A DNA stretch of 64,000 nucleotides from an uncultured Thiohalocapsa sp. GTDB taxonomy: Bacteria > Pseudomonadota > Gammaproteobacteria > Chromatiales > Chromatiaceae. Positions 1 through 8,180 of the stretch are shown here, piece by piece. The position numbers were made by a program, and so were the translations under genes. The notes under the pieces were generated by a model. The model was not told the DNA's origin. It saw only the letters and a program-made list of their open reading frames with translations, and did not search any database. Location of the stretch: contig NZ_CAJXYK010000003.1 of the NCBI RefSeq assembly GCF_913063425.1, positions 124,001-188,000 of the forward strand. Reading direction: 5' to 3'. Within the stretch, counting starts at the first letter, position 1. The number at the start of each line of letters is the position of its first letter.

Positions 1-190
1 CGAGCACCGCCACCAGGCCCGCCGCGGCGAAGCCCGCCCGGGGCTTGGCCAGATGCTTGAGCCCCACCACCGCGCGCAGGTCCTGCATCTGCCTCAGCAC
101 GAAGGCCGCCGCGAGCAGGAACACGACATGCAGACCGAAGCGCAGCGGTCCCCAGGGGGCTGACTGGAAGAGGGTGTTCAGCAGGTCCAT
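1..190 (-). CDS. Membrane protein of unknown function, 5' part only (runs off the window edge)
   Basis: An ATG at 190 (minus strand) opens a frame that stays free of stops to the window edge, giving 63 residues. The product starts MDLLNTLFQ and holds a hydrophobic stretch at about residues 17-32, followed by a basic segment (KHLAKPR) and a second hydrophobic run, so it is probably an inner-membrane protein. No clear Shine-Dalgarno sequence precedes the ATG. The rest of the gene is outside the window and I do not recognise the family. Confidence 0.45.
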   Translation of the reverse strand, partial: MDLLNTLFQSAPWGPLRFGLHVVFLLAAAFVLRQMQDLRAVVGLKHLAKPRAGFAAAGLVAVL

Positions 191-205
191 GCGGGGGAGG
201 GCTGA

Positions 206-238
206 GGGCTGGGGGCTGGGGGCTGGGGGCTGGGGGCT
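206..238. repeat. Heptanucleotide tandem repeat (gggggct)n
   Basis: About four to five head-to-tail copies of a 7-bp unit sit just upstream of the partial gene at the window edge. A near-identical array occurs at 63891-63930. Confidence 0.8.
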
Positions 239-269
239 GATGAGCGGGAGTCGGCAGCGCGGCTGGGTC

Positions 270-336
270 GGTAGGGCGGATAAGCGCATCCGCCGTGTCG
301 GCCCGCGGTGGATGTGATTCGCTGATCTACCCTACG
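270..336. repeat. REP-like palindromic element
   Basis: The segment begins with gtagggcggataagcgcatc and ends with the inverted counterpart ctaccctacg, with an inner ggcggat/atccgcc palindrome. A related hairpin with a gcgcttcgcc loop lies downstream of rpsT at 7502-7526. This is a common style of gammaproteobacterial intergenic repeat. Confidence 0.55.
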
Positions 337-370
337 GCTGCGGACCGCCGTCCGCGTTGTGCATCGGGTC

Positions 371-1810
371 TCATGGCGCCGGTCGCCAGCAGCCATGGAA
401 GCTGAGCGGCACCACGTCCGGCAGCGTCAGCACGCAGGCCGGCCCGTCGGCGAGCGCGGCGGCATCGAAGATCCAGACCTCGCCGGCATCCGCGTTGCCG
501 TCGTAGATGACGCTGAGCAGCCAGAGCCGGTCCGGGTCCTCGGCGTCCGGCACCACCACGGGCTCCGATGGGTAGCGCCCGTCGCCCAGGTCCGCCTCGG
601 TGAGCCGGTCGGCGGCGTGGTCGTAGCAGGCGAGGGTGTCGTAGCGCTCGGCGGTGGTGTCGGTGCGGCTGCGGTGCGCGGCCATGTAGGTGCGCTGCCA
701 GGCACGGCCGACCTGCGCGGGCGGCACCATGGTGAACTCCACCGAGCGCGGACTCATCTGCGCATGCGCTTCGACGCGTGCTGTCTGCGGGTCCAGGGTC
801 ATGCGCCAGAGCGTCGCCTCGGCGGGCGTGGTGGTGCGGCCGCTGGCCACTTCCCGCAGGTGCTGGTTGGTGCTGAAGTCGGGGTAGCGCGCGTGGTCCA
901 GCACCACCCATCCGTTGTCCTCGCAGGCGCCGTTGCCGAAGTGCCATTGGTAAAAGGGCTCGGTCTCGTCCCGGGCCACCAGCTCCAGTGTGCGGCGATC
1001 GAAGACCAGGATCTGGGTGCCGAGCTCCGGGCGCCAGCGCATGGCCTCGGCATAGGGCTTGAGCCCGAGCAGCACCGGCAGCACCGAGATGCGCACCGGC
1101 GGCACCAGAAACACCAGATACGGGCCGGCCATGATCCAGTCGTGGATCAGCGGCACGCCGTCCAGGTCGTAACGTCCCTTGGTGAGCAGCCGGCCGCGGC
1201 GGTCACAGCGGTAGAGCATCAGCCGGGCCTTGGGGCCGGGGATCGCGACGCCGAAGTTGTAGAGCTCGCCCGTCGCCGGGTCCTGTTTGGGGTGCGCCGA
1301 GAAGGGTTCGCCGGATTCCAGCCGGCCGGCGGGACCCGCGAGGTCCGTGAGCCCCAGGGTGGCGAGCGTCTCCAGGTCCAGCGCATGCGGCCCGCCGCCC
1401 TCCCAAAGGGTCAGGAGCCGGTCCGTAAGCGCGATGACCGAGGTATTGGCGGCGTTCTTGAGCGGGCGGCGCCAATGGCTCCAGAGCGGACCGGGCGCGG
1501 TCATGCCGTAGTTGCCGTAGAGGAGCTTGTCCTGTGCGGCCTCGTGGCGGAAGCCGTCGGACTGGACGTAGCGATACGTCGCCTCCGCGGCGCCGTCGTC
1601 GAAGCGCACCCGCAGCACCGCGCCGTCACCATCGAACCAGTGCCCCACGCGCATGCCGCCCCGCTCCAGCCGTGCCGGCCCGTTGCGGTACAGGGTGCCG
1701 CGCAGCCCGGCGGGGACCGCGCCGTGGGAGGGGTCGAGCGGCGTCGTCGCAAACTCCCGCGCCGGGCGGGCGACGGAGCCGGACCAGAGGCGGCGTTGAT
1801 GAGTCGTCAT
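371..1810 (-). CDS. Carotenoid oxygenase (RPE65/CCD family), copy 1
   Basis: The 479-residue product belongs to the carotenoid cleavage dioxygenase family, non-haem Fe(II) enzymes that cut or oxidise polyene double bonds with O2. The four expected iron-ligand histidines are visible: H173 (FSAHPK), H223 (LIHDW), H290 (YQWHFGN) and H472 (SFHGCW, ten residues from the end). The family's RNGP segment is at about residues 42-45 and NAANTS at about 119-124. Length is normal and there is no signal peptide, so it is probably cytoplasmic. A divergent paralogue lies at 2879-4387 on the other strand, with the HNH gene between. The substrate cannot be read from sequence, but carotenoids of a phototroph would be logical targets. 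Confidence 0.9.
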   Translation of the reverse strand: MTTHQRRLWSGSVARPAREFATTPLDPSHGAVPAGLRGTLYRNGPARLERGGMRVGHWFDGDGAVLRVRFDDGAAEATYRYVQSDGFRHEAAQDKLLYGNYGMTAPGPLWSHWRRPLKNAANTSVIALTDRLLTLWEGGGPHALDLETLATLGLTDLAGPAGRLESGEPFSAHPKQDPATGELYNFGVAIPGPKARLMLYRCDRRGRLLTKGRYDLDGVPLIHDWIMAGPYLVFLVPPVRISVLPVLLGLKPYAEAMRWRPELGTQILVFDRRTLELVARDETEPFYQWHFGNGACEDNGWVVLDHARYPDFSTNQHLREVASGRTTTPAEATLWRMTLDPQTARVEAHAQMSPRSVEFTMVPPAQVGRAWQRTYMAAHRSRTDTTAERYDTLACYDHAADRLTEADLGDGRYPSEPVVVPDAEDPDRLWLLSVIYDGNADAGEVWIFDAAALADGPACVLTLPDVVPLSFHGCWRPAP

Positions 1811-1860
1811 GCTGGGTTGTGCGGTTCTGGGCTGGAACGAGCGCCCATCAGGATACCGGG

Positions 1861-2032
1861 AAGAAAGTTTGAAGTTTGAAGTGCGAAGCTTGATAAAGGG
1901 GGGCTGAGCGGGTTGCGCCCGGCGTCACGCGTGTTGCGGGAGCACAGGCTGACCAAGGGACGGACCTGTCACTGTCAGCGCGCGGGACGACTGCTGCGGT
2001 TGCGTCCTTCACACTTCAAACTTCACACTTCC
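1861..2032. repeat. Inverted pair of gaagttt-type short repeats
   Basis: The left arm (1861-1887) is a run of gaagttt units, and the right arm (about 2011-2032) carries the complementary cttcaaacttcacacttc. About 120 bp lie between them. The pair fills much of the gap between carotenoid oxygenase 1 and the HNH gene, and I see no gene in it. Confidence 0.55.
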
Positions 2033-2084
2033 CCAGGGCCGCGCAGCACAGTCAAGAGCCTCGATCACCTTGAGGGCCGTCCAA

Positions 2085-2516
2085 ATGAGCCAGAAAGACC
2101 CACCCCGCCACGGCCGCAGCGGCCGCGCCATCGACACCGCCAAGCTCGACCGTATTGTCGCCTCCGCCCGCCGCGCCAGCGACGCGCGCGCCGCGGGCTA
2201 CCGCGAGCAGGCACTGAAGCTCTACCCCTGGGTGTGCGGGCGCTGCGGGCGCAGCTTCGAGCGCAGCAACCTGCGCGAGCTCACCGTCCACCACAAGGAC
2301 ATGGACCACGACAACAACCCACCGGACGGCAGCAACTGGGAGCTCTTGTGCCTGTACTGTCACGACAACGAGCACCAGAAGTTCGAAGAGCGCATCGCCG
2401 CCATCGCCGCCGGTCGGGATCCGGATGCGAACGATACCGGCGGCTCGCAGTCGAAGGCCAGCAGTACCACGCACCGGCCCTTCGATGGGCTCGCGGACCT
2501 GCTGAAGAAGGACTGA
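2085..2516 (+). CDS. yajD: YajD-type HNH domain protein
   Basis: The 143-residue protein carries a compact HNH-type zinc/nuclease domain. CGRC (about residues 46-49) pairs with CLYC to bind zinc, and the catalytic-type core ELTVHHKDMDHDNNP is followed by DGSNWELLCLYCHDNEH. This layout, including the YPWVCGRC lead-in, matches Escherichia coli YajD, a small HNH protein of unclear cellular role. The C-terminus (FDGLADLLKKD) also resembles YajD. I chose the ATG at 2085 because a gagg motif lies about 9 bp upstream; a TTG at 2070 is also in frame. It stands alone between two carotenoid oxygenases. Confidence 0.85.
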   Translation: MSQKDPPRHGRSGRAIDTAKLDRIVASARRASDARAAGYREQALKLYPWVCGRCGRSFERSNLRELTVHHKDMDHDNNPPDGSNWELLCLYCHDNEHQKFEERIAAIAAGRDPDANDTGGSQSKASSTTHRPFDGLADLLKKD

Positions 2517-2587
2517 TGGGGTGCCTGCTGCTGCCGGTTGTTGCGGCGGGGCGCATGCGGTTGCGCGATGGGAGAGGCCAAGAGGAC

Positions 2588-2728
2588 TGGTTCACGCGAA
2601 GACGCTTAGGGCGACGCGAAGTGTAGAGGTTCACGCGAAGACGCTTAGGGCGACGCGAAGTTAGAGGTTCACGCGAAGACGCGAAGGGGCAGCGTCAGGT
2701 GAAGATGTGAAGACGCGAAGGGCGAGGC
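2588..2728. repeat. Tandem repeat of ttcacgcgaagacgc-type units
   Basis: Three copies of a roughly 20-35 bp unit (ggttcacgcgaagacgc with variable tails such as ttagggcgacgcgaag) follow each other and decay into further gaagacgcgaag copies. This is intergenic, between yajD and carotenoid oxygenase 2. Confidence 0.75.
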
Positions 2729-2878
2729 GCGGCCTTGGTTGGGGCGGGACGCGGTGATACTGGGCGTATCGGTCACTACGTTGCGCAAGCCCATCCTGGG
2801 CGATCGCCAACCCCTGGGTTTTGGGCATGCTACCCCCAAAAACCTCCGCAGATCTCAAACGCAGTGAAGGCAGCCGTC

Positions 2879-4387
2879 ATGCCCCAGGATCTCGCCGCTC
2901 CCATGGATCTCGCCAGCGCCGACATGCTGCGCGTGCTGGCGCAGGCCACCACCACGGTCGCCGAGGAGCACACCGACGTGCCGCTCCCGGTCACCGGCAC
3001 CCTGCCCGCGGCCATCGACGGGCTGCACTTGCGCAACGGTCCGGGCCGCTTCGAGCGCGGCGGGCAGCGCTACCGCCACCCCTTCGACGGTGACGGCCAC
3101 ATCACCAGGCTGGACATCCAGGGCGGTGCGGTGCGCTACACCAACCGCTTCGTGCGCACCCGCGAGTACCTGGAAGAAGAGCGCGCCGGGCGCATGCTGC
3201 ACCGCGCATTCGGCACCAACCTGCCGGGCGGGCTCTTCGGTAACTTCTTCCAGATGCGCTTCAAGAACGCCGCCAACACCAGCGTGCGCTGGCACGCGGG
3301 CCGCTTGCTCGCGCTCTGGGAGGGTGGACCGCCGCACCGGCTGGACCCGGACACCCTCGCCACCCTGGGGCTGGAGGACTTCGGTGGCCGGCTCGACAAC
3401 CCCTTCGGCGGCCTGTCCCGTCGGCTGGCGCCGCTGCTGCCCTTCTCCGCCCATCCGCACTGTGACGACGACACGGGCGACCTCTACAACTTCGGCCTCG
3501 TGTCCGGCTCCCCGAACCGGCTCATGCTGTACCGGGTGGACGCCGACGGCCGCATGGACGAGCCGCGCGAGCAGGGGCTCGAGCGCTTCAGCTTCGTCCA
3601 CGACTTCGCCGTCAGCCGCAAGTGGCTCTGCTTCCTGCTGCCGCATGCAGATTTCGACGTGCCGAAAGCGGTGTTCGGCCTGAAGACCGCCGTCGGCTCG
3701 CTCAAAATCGCCACCGAGCGCCCCATGCAGGCCCTGCTGCTGCCGCGGGAGCCGGGCGCCGGCCGACCGGCGGTGCTGACGGGGCCGCCCGGCTTCGTCT
3801 TCCACGTCGCCCAGGCCTTCGACGAGGATGACGGCAGGCTGGTGCTGGACGTGATCCGCTACGGGCTCTACCCGGACTTCGACGACTTCACGGACCTGTT
3901 CCGCGCTCCGCCGGACGGCGCCATGCCGCGCCTGGAGCGCCTGGTGCTGGACCCGGCCAGGCACAGCTGCGAGCGCCTGAGCCTGGGCGCCGATGGAGCG
4001 CCCCACGCCTTCGAGCTGCCCATCAGCGCCCCGGCGCCGCTGGGCACGCCGCGGCGCATCCTCTACGGCGTCGGCGCACCGCCCGAGCGCCGCGCGCCCT
4101 ACCTCACGTCCATCCATCGCCTGGACACGGAGACGGGCCAGCTCACCACTCGGGACTTCGGCCTCGATCTCACCGGCGAGCCCATACTGGTGCCGGGCCA
4201 CGGTGAGGACGAAGGCTGGCTGCTGTCGCTGGTGTTCCGCGCCGATCAGGGCCGAACCGACCTGGTGGTGCTGCGGGCTCAAGACCTGGAGATCCAGGCC
4301 ATGGCACCGCTGCCGCATGCGGTGCCCATCGGCTTCCATGGGTGCTGGGTGCCGCGGTCGGCGTTGGGTATGCCCCGGGGCGATTGA
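2879..4387 (+). CDS. Carotenoid oxygenase (RPE65/CCD family), copy 2
   Basis: The 502-residue Fe(II) dioxygenase-like protein has ligand histidines at H192 (FSAHPH), H241 (FVHDF), H309 (FHVAQAF) and H487 (GFHGCW). RNGPGRFERGG and FKNAANTS are conserved with copy 1, but the proteins differ over much of their length, so this is an old duplication or two separate acquisitions. The ATG at 2879 has a gaagg Shine-Dalgarno 9 bp upstream; the frame extends further 5' without family similarity. The gene is monocistronic. Substrate unknown. Confidence 0.9.
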   Translation: MPQDLAAPMDLASADMLRVLAQATTTVAEEHTDVPLPVTGTLPAAIDGLHLRNGPGRFERGGQRYRHPFDGDGHITRLDIQGGAVRYTNRFVRTREYLEEERAGRMLHRAFGTNLPGGLFGNFFQMRFKNAANTSVRWHAGRLLALWEGGPPHRLDPDTLATLGLEDFGGRLDNPFGGLSRRLAPLLPFSAHPHCDDDTGDLYNFGLVSGSPNRLMLYRVDADGRMDEPREQGLERFSFVHDFAVSRKWLCFLLPHADFDVPKAVFGLKTAVGSLKIATERPMQALLLPREPGAGRPAVLTGPPGFVFHVAQAFDEDDGRLVLDVIRYGLYPDFDDFTDLFRAPPDGAMPRLERLVLDPARHSCERLSLGADGAPHAFELPISAPAPLGTPRRILYGVGAPPERRAPYLTSIHRLDTETGQLTTRDFGLDLTGEPILVPGHGEDEGWLLSLVFRADQGRTDLVVLRAQDLEIQAMAPLPHAVPIGFHGCWVPRSALGMPRGD

Positions 4388-4514
4388 CCCAGCAGCCTAC
4401 GGCGGCACAGACTGCCCGCACGCGCGGCAGTGCACAGCTCGCCGCAACCGTACGCGGTCGGCGCACGCTGTCTGCTGGGTTAGTGGGGACAGCCATACAG
4501 CACCGGAGCTCACC

Positions 4515-4748
4515 ATGGAACTGCAACGATTGGACCGGATCACATTCGATCCGGCCGTGATGGGCGGCAAGCCCTGCATCCGCGGCATGCGGGTGACCGT
4601 CGGCATGATCGTCGGCATGGTGGCGAGCGGCCACGAGCGCGCGGAGATCCTTGCACTTTATCCGTATTTGGAGCCCGAGGACATCGACCAGGCGCTCAGC
4701 TACGCGGCTTGGCGCGCAGAGGAAACGGACGTCGCCATCGGTGGATGA
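4515..4748 (+). CDS. DUF433 antitoxin-like protein
   Basis: The 77-residue protein has the DUF433 signature: ITFDPAVMGGKPCIRGMRVTV near the N-terminus, followed by a helix-turn-helix-like region ending in YPYLEPEDIDQALSYAAWR. DUF433 proteins are VapB-like antitoxins, usually paired with a DUF5615 PIN-like protein. Its stop codon overlaps the ATG of the next gene (ATGA), so translation is coupled. The antitoxin appears intact. Confidence 0.85.
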   Translation: MELQRLDRITFDPAVMGGKPCIRGMRVTVGMIVGMVASGHERAEILALYPYLEPEDIDQALSYAAWRAEETDVAIGG

Positions 4749-5096
4749 AGCTGTTGCTGGACATGAACTTGTCACCGGCGTTGGCGCAGGCCTTGACCGC
4801 GGCGGGATGGGACGCGTTGCACTGGTCCTCAGTCGGCCCGGTCGATGCCAGCGACGCGGCGATCATGCTTTGGGCGCGCGCCAATCAACGTGTCGTGATC
4901 ACCAACGACCTGGACTTCAGCGCCATCCTGGCAGCAACCCGGGCGTCGGGTCCGAGCGTCGTGCAGATTTGGGCGCAAGACCTATCTCGCCAAGCTCAGC
5001 GCGTTGCTGTCGAGCCATGAGGCGCCGCTCATGGCGGGCGCCATCCTCACTTATGACGTCGCATCAGCACGCCTGCGCATGTTGCCAATCGATTGA
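4745..5096 (+). pseudogene. DUF5615 PIN-like toxin, frameshifted
   Basis: The reading frame from the ATG at 4745 gives MKLLLDMNLSP, an acidic PIN-like start, and VITNDLDFSAI, the second acidic motif. It then runs into a premature stop at 5018-5020 (91 residues). In the +1 frame the missing family C-terminus continues after about 4992: KLSALLSSHEAPLMAGAILT, then YDVASARLRMLPID, with a stop at 5094-5096. A single missing base near 4990-4995 explains both halves. The restored end would overlap the convergent acetyltransferase gene by about 45 bp. The RNase-like toxin is probably inactive, unless this is a sequencing error. Confidence 0.75.
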
Positions 5097-5734
5097 TCCG
5101 ACCCGATTGCCGGCAGAGCCGGCTTCAGCCAAAACACCATCGGCTTCGGCGTCTCTGCCGTCTCGCCGATCTCCTGCCAGCTGAATGTGGTGCGCAGCTG
5201 TGGGTGCCGGCTGTAGCCGCGGTGCTGCCAGAAGCGGTCCAGCGGCACATAGCCGGGCGGGCGGCGGGGGTGGTCGGCGGTGCGCTCCACGGCGCAGAAC
5301 GTGAGCCAGTCGAACGGCCCGAAGCCGCTCGCGGGGTCTGCGGCGAGCGCCCGGGCATGGTCTTCGCGCTCGTCGAAGAAGCGCACGCCGATGCCGCGGC
5401 CGCGGTACTCGGGCAAGAGCACGGATTCCCCCAGGTAGAACACCCGGGCCGGGTCGTAGCCGGCGGCGGTGAAGGGTGCCTGCACCTCGTCGGTTTCCTC
5501 CACCAGCGGCAGGGCGGTGGAGGCGCCCACGATGCGCTCGCCATCGCGCACCAGCACCACGACGCTGCCGCGGGCCTGCGCATAGGTGGCGAGGTATTTG
5601 GCCTCGTAGTCGGCGTCGCCGTCGTAGAGGTAGGGATAGTCGCGGAAGACGCGGATGCGCAGTGCCGCGAGGTCCGGGATCGCGTCGTCGAGCGCGGCAC
5701 CGCAGACGCGGCTGATCTGGAGGTCGTCTGTCAT
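5051..5734 (-). CDS. GNAT-family N-acetyltransferase
   Basis: The 227-residue protein has the GNAT layout: an N-terminal DLAALRIRVFRDYPYLYDGD segment, a central strand (SVVVLVRDGERIVGAST), and the acetyl-CoA-binding loop LLPEYRGRGIGVRFFDERE at about residues 109-127. The substrate is unknown. It ends the minus-strand run cupin - glycosyltransferase - acetyltransferase, with a 114-bp gap to the gene upstream. Its 3' end abuts the broken DUF5615 gene. Confidence 0.8.
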   Translation of the reverse strand: MTDDLQISRVCGAALDDAIPDLAALRIRVFRDYPYLYDGDADYEAKYLATYAQARGSVVVLVRDGERIVGASTALPLVEETDEVQAPFTAAGYDPARVFYLGESVLLPEYRGRGIGVRFFDEREDHARALAADPASGFGPFDWLTFCAVERTADHPRRPPGYVPLDRFWQHRGYSRHPQLRTTFSWQEIGETAETPKPMVFWLKPALPAIGSDQSIGNMRRRADATS

Positions 5735-5848
5735 GGGCTTGGGCTCGTGGGATCTGCGTCAGGGCAAGGGCTGTCCTGCGATGGTGGCATCGTCGCGCCA
5801 TTGCGCGGGACCCAGCCCTGACTGGGGCCGCGACAGCGCAGTCGCCGC

Positions 5849-6958
5849 TCAGGTGCCGCGCGACAGCCAGGGCCAGAGCAGCTCGACCGTCTCGTCCACG
5901 CCGGTGGCCGGCACCGGCGCCACCGGTCCCGCCGCGAGCAGCTCGGCGAGCGGCTCAGTGAGGCGGCCGGCGCTGAGGTCCGCCAGCGGCACACTGCGAA
6001 AGGGCACCTGCCGCGCGATCCACTGGTCCAGGTGCGGCTCCTCCGGCCAGTCGCCGCGGGGCACGGAGAGCACCGGCACGCCGTGGCAGGCGGCCTCGGC
6101 GAAGGTGCCGTAGCCGGGCTTGGTGATGACGGCGTCGCAGGACGCGAGCACGTCCGCCACCGCTGGCCCGTCCGGGCCCGCGGCGGGGCCGATGAGGCGT
6201 GCCCGCAGGCGCTCGGCGAGCTGCGGCACCGGGGTCAGCAGCAGCGTCTTCGGCGGCAGTGGCAGGTCCGCGGGGGGCTGAAGGGAGCCGGCGCCGCCGA
6301 ACTGCATCAGCACCAGCCGTGTGTCAGCAGCGACCCCCAGGCGCCGGCGCAGGCCGGCCGGGTCCCGCGGGCGCACCGCTGCGATGGGGCCGATGTCGTG
6401 GGCGTTCGGCAGCCAGGCCATGGGCATGGAGGGCGCCGGGCGCAGGAACAGCTCGGCGCCGGCGTAACCGTCGCGCATGTGCGCCGCCAGGGCCGCCGGC
6501 AGCCGGTCGCCGACGGGGCTCTCGGCGAGGATATCCAGCCAGTTGAGCGAGCAGAGCCCGACGGCGGGAATCCCGAGCCCGCGGGCCGCCGTCAGCGGCA
6601 GCCAGGGGATGTCCGCCAGCACCAGGTCCGGGCGCAGCTCGGCCAGCAGGGCGCGCTGTCGGGCCAGGTGCCGGTCATGGTCGGCGTCGAAGTCTGCGTA
6701 GGCCGCGAGGCCCTGCTCCCACAGCACCTTAAGCGGCCCGTCCATGGGCAAGGGCACGTCGAAGGCGAGGTCCAGCCGGGTGGTACCCGCCGGCATGCGC
6801 CCGCGCACGAAGCCTGGATCGACGCTGGCGCCGAGGGTGATGCGCAGCCCCGGATCGCGCCGGATCAGCCCATGTGCGACAGCGCTCACCTGCGCCACAT
6901 GGCCGTAGCCGTGGGCGGTGGCGGCGATGAACAGATGCGCCGGGCGAGCGCTGGACAT
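5849..6958 (-). CDS. Glycosyltransferase-like protein (MurG/GT28-type fold)
   Basis: The 369-residue protein begins with a Rossmann-type segment containing a glycine/histidine-rich loop (FIAATAHGYGHVAQ), as in GT-B enzymes of the MurG/UDP-glycosyltransferase group. The C-terminal half carries the usual acceptor-swap region: LASCDAVITKPGYGTFAEAA, then GVPVLSVPR, a nucleotide-sugar-binding pattern. It lacks membrane segments. Donor and acceptor are unknown. It starts 20 bp after the cupin gene and probably shares its transcript. Confidence 0.7.
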   Translation of the reverse strand: MSSARPAHLFIAATAHGYGHVAQVSAVAHGLIRRDPGLRITLGASVDPGFVRGRMPAGTTRLDLAFDVPLPMDGPLKVLWEQGLAAYADFDADHDRHLARQRALLAELRPDLVLADIPWLPLTAARGLGIPAVGLCSLNWLDILAESPVGDRLPAALAAHMRDGYAGAELFLRPAPSMPMAWLPNAHDIGPIAAVRPRDPAGLRRRLGVAADTRLVLMQFGGAGSLQPPADLPLPPKTLLLTPVPQLAERLRARLIGPAAGPDGPAVADVLASCDAVITKPGYGTFAEAACHGVPVLSVPRGDWPEEPHLDQWIARQVPFRSVPLADLSAGRLTEPLAELLAAGPVAPVPATGVDETVELLWPWLSRGT

Positions 6959-6977
6959 GGCGCGGCTTCGGCTTCGG

Positions 6978-7355
6978 CTAGGGGATTAGCGGGGGGGCTG
7001 GCGGGGTGGCCGGTGTTGGCTGGGCGGCGTGGATGTGCACCGCAAGCCAGACACAGCGTGGCGTGTCCGACGTGCTCAGCACCCGGTGAGGGCAGTGGGC
7101 GGGAATCAGCAGGTGATCCCCGGGGCCGAGGCGAACGGACTCACCGGCGACGTCGAGGGTGGCCTGCCCTTGCAGGAGCAACACCCATTCGTCGTGGGCC
7201 TGGTCGTAGCGGGTCGGCTCGGGCCGCGGGCTGCTGACGATGCGCTCGATGTGCACGCCGCCGCGATCGAGCAGGGTCTGGAAGTCCTCGCCGGTCTCGG
7301 GCTGCGGCAGGGCCGCGAGTAGGTTGGAGACGGTGGTGCGGGATGCCTGCGGCAC
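6978..7355 (-). CDS. Cupin-domain protein
   Basis: The 125-residue protein is a single cupin beta-barrel: YDQAHDEWVLLLQGQATLDV (motif 1), then LGPGDHLLIPAHCPHRV (motif 2), with histidines suited to metal binding. I chose a GTG at 7355 because a ggag Shine-Dalgarno stands 7 bp upstream; an ATG 48 bp further 5' would add a low-complexity basic tail. The C-terminus is Pro/Ala-rich. Function is not determined. It is first in a likely operon with the glycosyltransferase-like gene. Confidence 0.7.
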   Translation of the reverse strand: MPQASRTTVSNLLAALPQPETGEDFQTLLDRGGVHIERIVSSPRPEPTRYDQAHDEWVLLLQGQATLDVAGESVRLGPGDHLLIPAHCPHRVLSTSDTPRCVWLAVHIHAAQPTPATPPAPPLIP

Positions 7356-7501
7356 GCGTGGTCTCCGGTGGTCCTTCGCGGCTGCGGCGGGGCAGCAACG
7401 CACCCCTGCCGTCGATGGGTGACGGTCAACAAGCAGCCTGGGTGCCGGCCCTTCGCGGCGGCCCTGCCCAAATCGAGCGTACGGCGATGGCCCGGGTCTC
7501 T

Positions 7502-7526
7502 GGTGGATGCGCTTCGCCTATCCACC
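7502..7526. terminator. Hairpin downstream of rpsT (REP-like)
   Basis: The perfect inverted repeat ggtggat ... atccacc, with an 11-nt loop, lies 18 bp past the rpsT stop. There is no T-tract, so it may be a REP-type element or a weak or Rho-assisted 3' end rather than a classical terminator. Confidence 0.4.
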
Positions 7527-7544
7527 CTATGAGCCTGACCCCGT

Positions 7545-7808
7545 TCAGGCGAGCGCCTTGACGTGCTTGTTCAGCCGGCTCTTGTGGCGTGCAGCCTTGT
7601 TGGCGTGGATGAGGCCCTTGCCGGCGGCACGGTCGATGACCGGCACGGCGGCCTTGTAGGCCTCGGCGGCGGCGGTCTTGTCGCCGGCGCGGATGGCCTT
7701 CAGGACCTTCTTGACGGCGGTGCGCAGGGTGCTGCGCTGGGCGGCGTTGCGCTGGCGGTGCTTCTCCGCCTGGCGGGCACGCTTGCGGGCTTGTGCAGAG
7801 TTGGCCAT
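7545..7808 (-). CDS. rpsT: 30S ribosomal protein S20
   Basis: The 87-residue basic protein starts [20 protein letters not shown] and continues with the family's [11 protein letters not shown] and [14 protein letters not shown] segments. It binds 16S rRNA early in 30S assembly. Length and sequence are standard, and it is monocistronic here. Confidence 0.97.
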   Translation of the reverse strand: MANSAQARKRARQAEKHRQRNAAQRSTLRTAVKKVLKAIRAGDKTAAAEAYKAAVPVIDRAAGKGLIHANKAARHKSRLNKHVKALA

Positions 7809-7868
7809 GGATGCTTCCTTGAGCTCCGGGTGGTCTGTTGGGGGGTGCAGGCTGTCGAATCGGCGACG

Positions 7869-7894
7869 GCGCCGGCGCCGGCGCCGGCGCCGGC
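7869..7894. repeat. Hexanucleotide repeat (gccggc)n
   Basis: Four copies of gccggc lie upstream of rpsT. Each unit is self-complementary, so the array could fold as a hairpin. Confidence 0.8.
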
Positions 7895-8180
7895 ATAAAC
7901 GGGGTCACGACGCAGGTCGGTCACCGCACGCGACTAAACCGCGCAGGATGTCGCAGATCCGCCGGGCTGTCAACGTCTTTCCGGTGTCGGTGGATGCTGT
8001 GCGGCGGCCGGTGGCTGTGGGGCCTGCCCATGAGCCGATGCCGGCGGGTGGGCCGCAGCAGCGTCAGCCCCGCGTCCGGCTGGCCAATCCCGCCCCAGGT
8101 ATGGTGTTGAGGCGGGGGGATGCTCCCTCAGTGTCGAGGTCAAGCGGCGACGACGCCCTACCACGCCTCATGGAGCAGCC

